NCBI GenBank assembly: GCA_045632485.1 | Contig: JAZQWT010000107.1 | Coordinates: 1-5,465, forward strand | Origin: SIG575 sp045632485 | GTDB taxonomy: Bacteria; Bacillota; Clostridia; Oscillospirales; Acutalibacteraceae | DNA: 5,465 bases | Reading direction: 5' to 3' | Part shown: one piece after another, positions 5,117 through 5,465 of the stretch | Position numbering within the stretch: position 1 is the first letter of the stretch | How the letters are laid out: each line of letters starts with the position of its first letter | The notes under the pieces: generated by a model | Seen by the model: only the letters and a program-made list of their open reading frames with translations | The model's database searches: none | What the model was told of the DNA's origin: nothing | Program-made: the position numbers and the translations under genes

Positions 5117-5465
5117 GGGGATGAAAGGATTTCGACGGGGATTTTGAACCATGATAAGCGAGTAGAGGCGCGGTGCCGCTTTAAAAACCGCACGTTTTAA
5201 AAATAAACGACAAAAATACTACTTTACAGGCTGCTTAATTAAGCGCCCGTCCTGAATAAGAGTACCACGGCTTATTTAAGGGCGTCGATTAGTGGTGAAC
5301 GTGAACAGGTGAGTGCCTTGTAACCTGTCATGCATCAAAGGCTACCCGAAAAGTAAGTCTGCCGACTGACGGACTTTGAGGGGAATTTTAAATACTCGGC
5401 TACACTCGTAGAAAGTTGTGAGGATGAGTTTTCGGACGCGGGTTCGACTCCCGCCATCTCCACCA
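5117..5465 (+). ncRNA. ssrA: Transfer-messenger RNA (tmRNA)
   Basis: This is a one-piece, 349-nt tmRNA, which is charged with alanine, enters stalled ribosomes with SmpB, and supplies a short reading frame whose product marks the protein for proteolysis. The tRNA-like domain is complete: acceptor GGGGATG (5117-5123) pairs over 7 bp with CATCTCC (5455-5461, one G-T), followed by A and encoded CCA at 5463-5465. The T arm is GCGGG (5438-5442) with CCCGC (5450-5454) around TTCGACT. The 5' side shows the conserved GGATTTCGACGGGG. After the tag stop, CGCCC (5244-5248) pairs with GGGCG (5280-5284) and GAATAAG (5254-5260) with CTTATTT (5271-5277), a helix expected after the tag. The RNA begins 112 bases after smpB. 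The tag end and resume position are unusual (see the tag entry). The 3' end of the mature RNA coincides with the end of the window, so its terminator is not seen. Confidence 0.97.
5203..5238 (+). other. tmRNA tag reading frame (INDKNTTLQAA, or NDKNTTLQAA)
   Basis: The codons AAC GAC AAA AAT ACT ACT TTA CAG GCT GCT TAA (5206-5238) encode NDKNTTLQAA and stop. The NDKN part lines up with NDEN of the E. coli tag ANDENYALAA, which places the resume codon at ATA (5203-5205), giving INDKNTTLQAA after the charged alanine. In the usual alignment this position is GCN. The other two frames do not give a tag-like end. The stop codon lies in a 12-bp perfect palindrome (5233-5244). Confidence 0.8.

Noticed and set aside
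5233..5244. 12-bp perfect palindrome GCTTAATTAAGC, resembling an operator
   Set aside because: It lies within the tmRNA at the tag stop codon and is explained by RNA sequence there; no reason to see a protein binding site.
1..5465. Defence system, CRISPR array, insertion sequence or phage genes
   Set aside because: Every long open frame is accounted for by a recognised housekeeping gene, no spaced repeats or transposase motifs are seen, and composition looks even along the window.

Overview
The window looks like a chromosomal housekeeping segment from a low-to-moderate GC Firmicute, most likely an anaerobic member of Clostridia (Ruminococcaceae/Oscillospirales-like). This is inferred from three things: the order SRP RNA - dnaX - ebfC(yaaK) - recR, which is classic for Firmicutes; the character of the proteins (a DnaX with a four-Cys zinc module, a Cof-type HAD of the 'GKYTGYMICTDLDGT' kind); and strong AGG-rich Shine-Dalgarno sites. 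No species is claimed. All protein genes are on the + strand, and nothing convincing is coded on the - strand.

Layout. (1) Bases 2-676 are the 3' end of gpmI (cofactor-independent phosphoglycerate mutase), closed by a strong intrinsic terminator at 689-719. (2) A Cof-type HAD phosphatase gene follows at 739-1533 with a GTG start. (3) A textbook sigma-A promoter (1550-1578) drives a small-type signal recognition particle RNA (about 1585-1733). Its two ends pair in a continuous 29-bp helix that runs straight into a T tract. (4) dnaX (1780-3498), ebfC/yaaK (3528-3875) and recR (3875-4474) form a compact operon; ebfC and recR share one base (TAATG). (5) smpB (4540-5004) and the tmRNA gene ssrA (5117-5465) form the trans-translation module. 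The tmRNA is complete and its encoded CCA is the last three bases of the window.

How the genes work together. The central operon serves replication and repair: DnaX is the clamp-loader ATPase, EbfC a nucleoid-associated DNA binder, and RecR the partner of RecO/RecF in loading RecA. SmpB and tmRNA rescue stalled ribosomes, and the SRP RNA directs nascent membrane proteins to the translocon. The gpmI and HAD genes are metabolic neighbours with no evident functional link to the rest.

I did not find a new system, mobile element, CRISPR array or defence locus. The points most worth a second look are the long closing helix on the SRP RNA, the tmRNA tag (INDKNTTLQAA, with a non-GCN resume position and a QAA end), and two A-runs in dnaX that could support a short gamma-like product. 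Starts for the HAD gene, dnaX and smpB were moved inward from the longest open frame because each has a well-spaced Shine-Dalgarno directly before the inner start.
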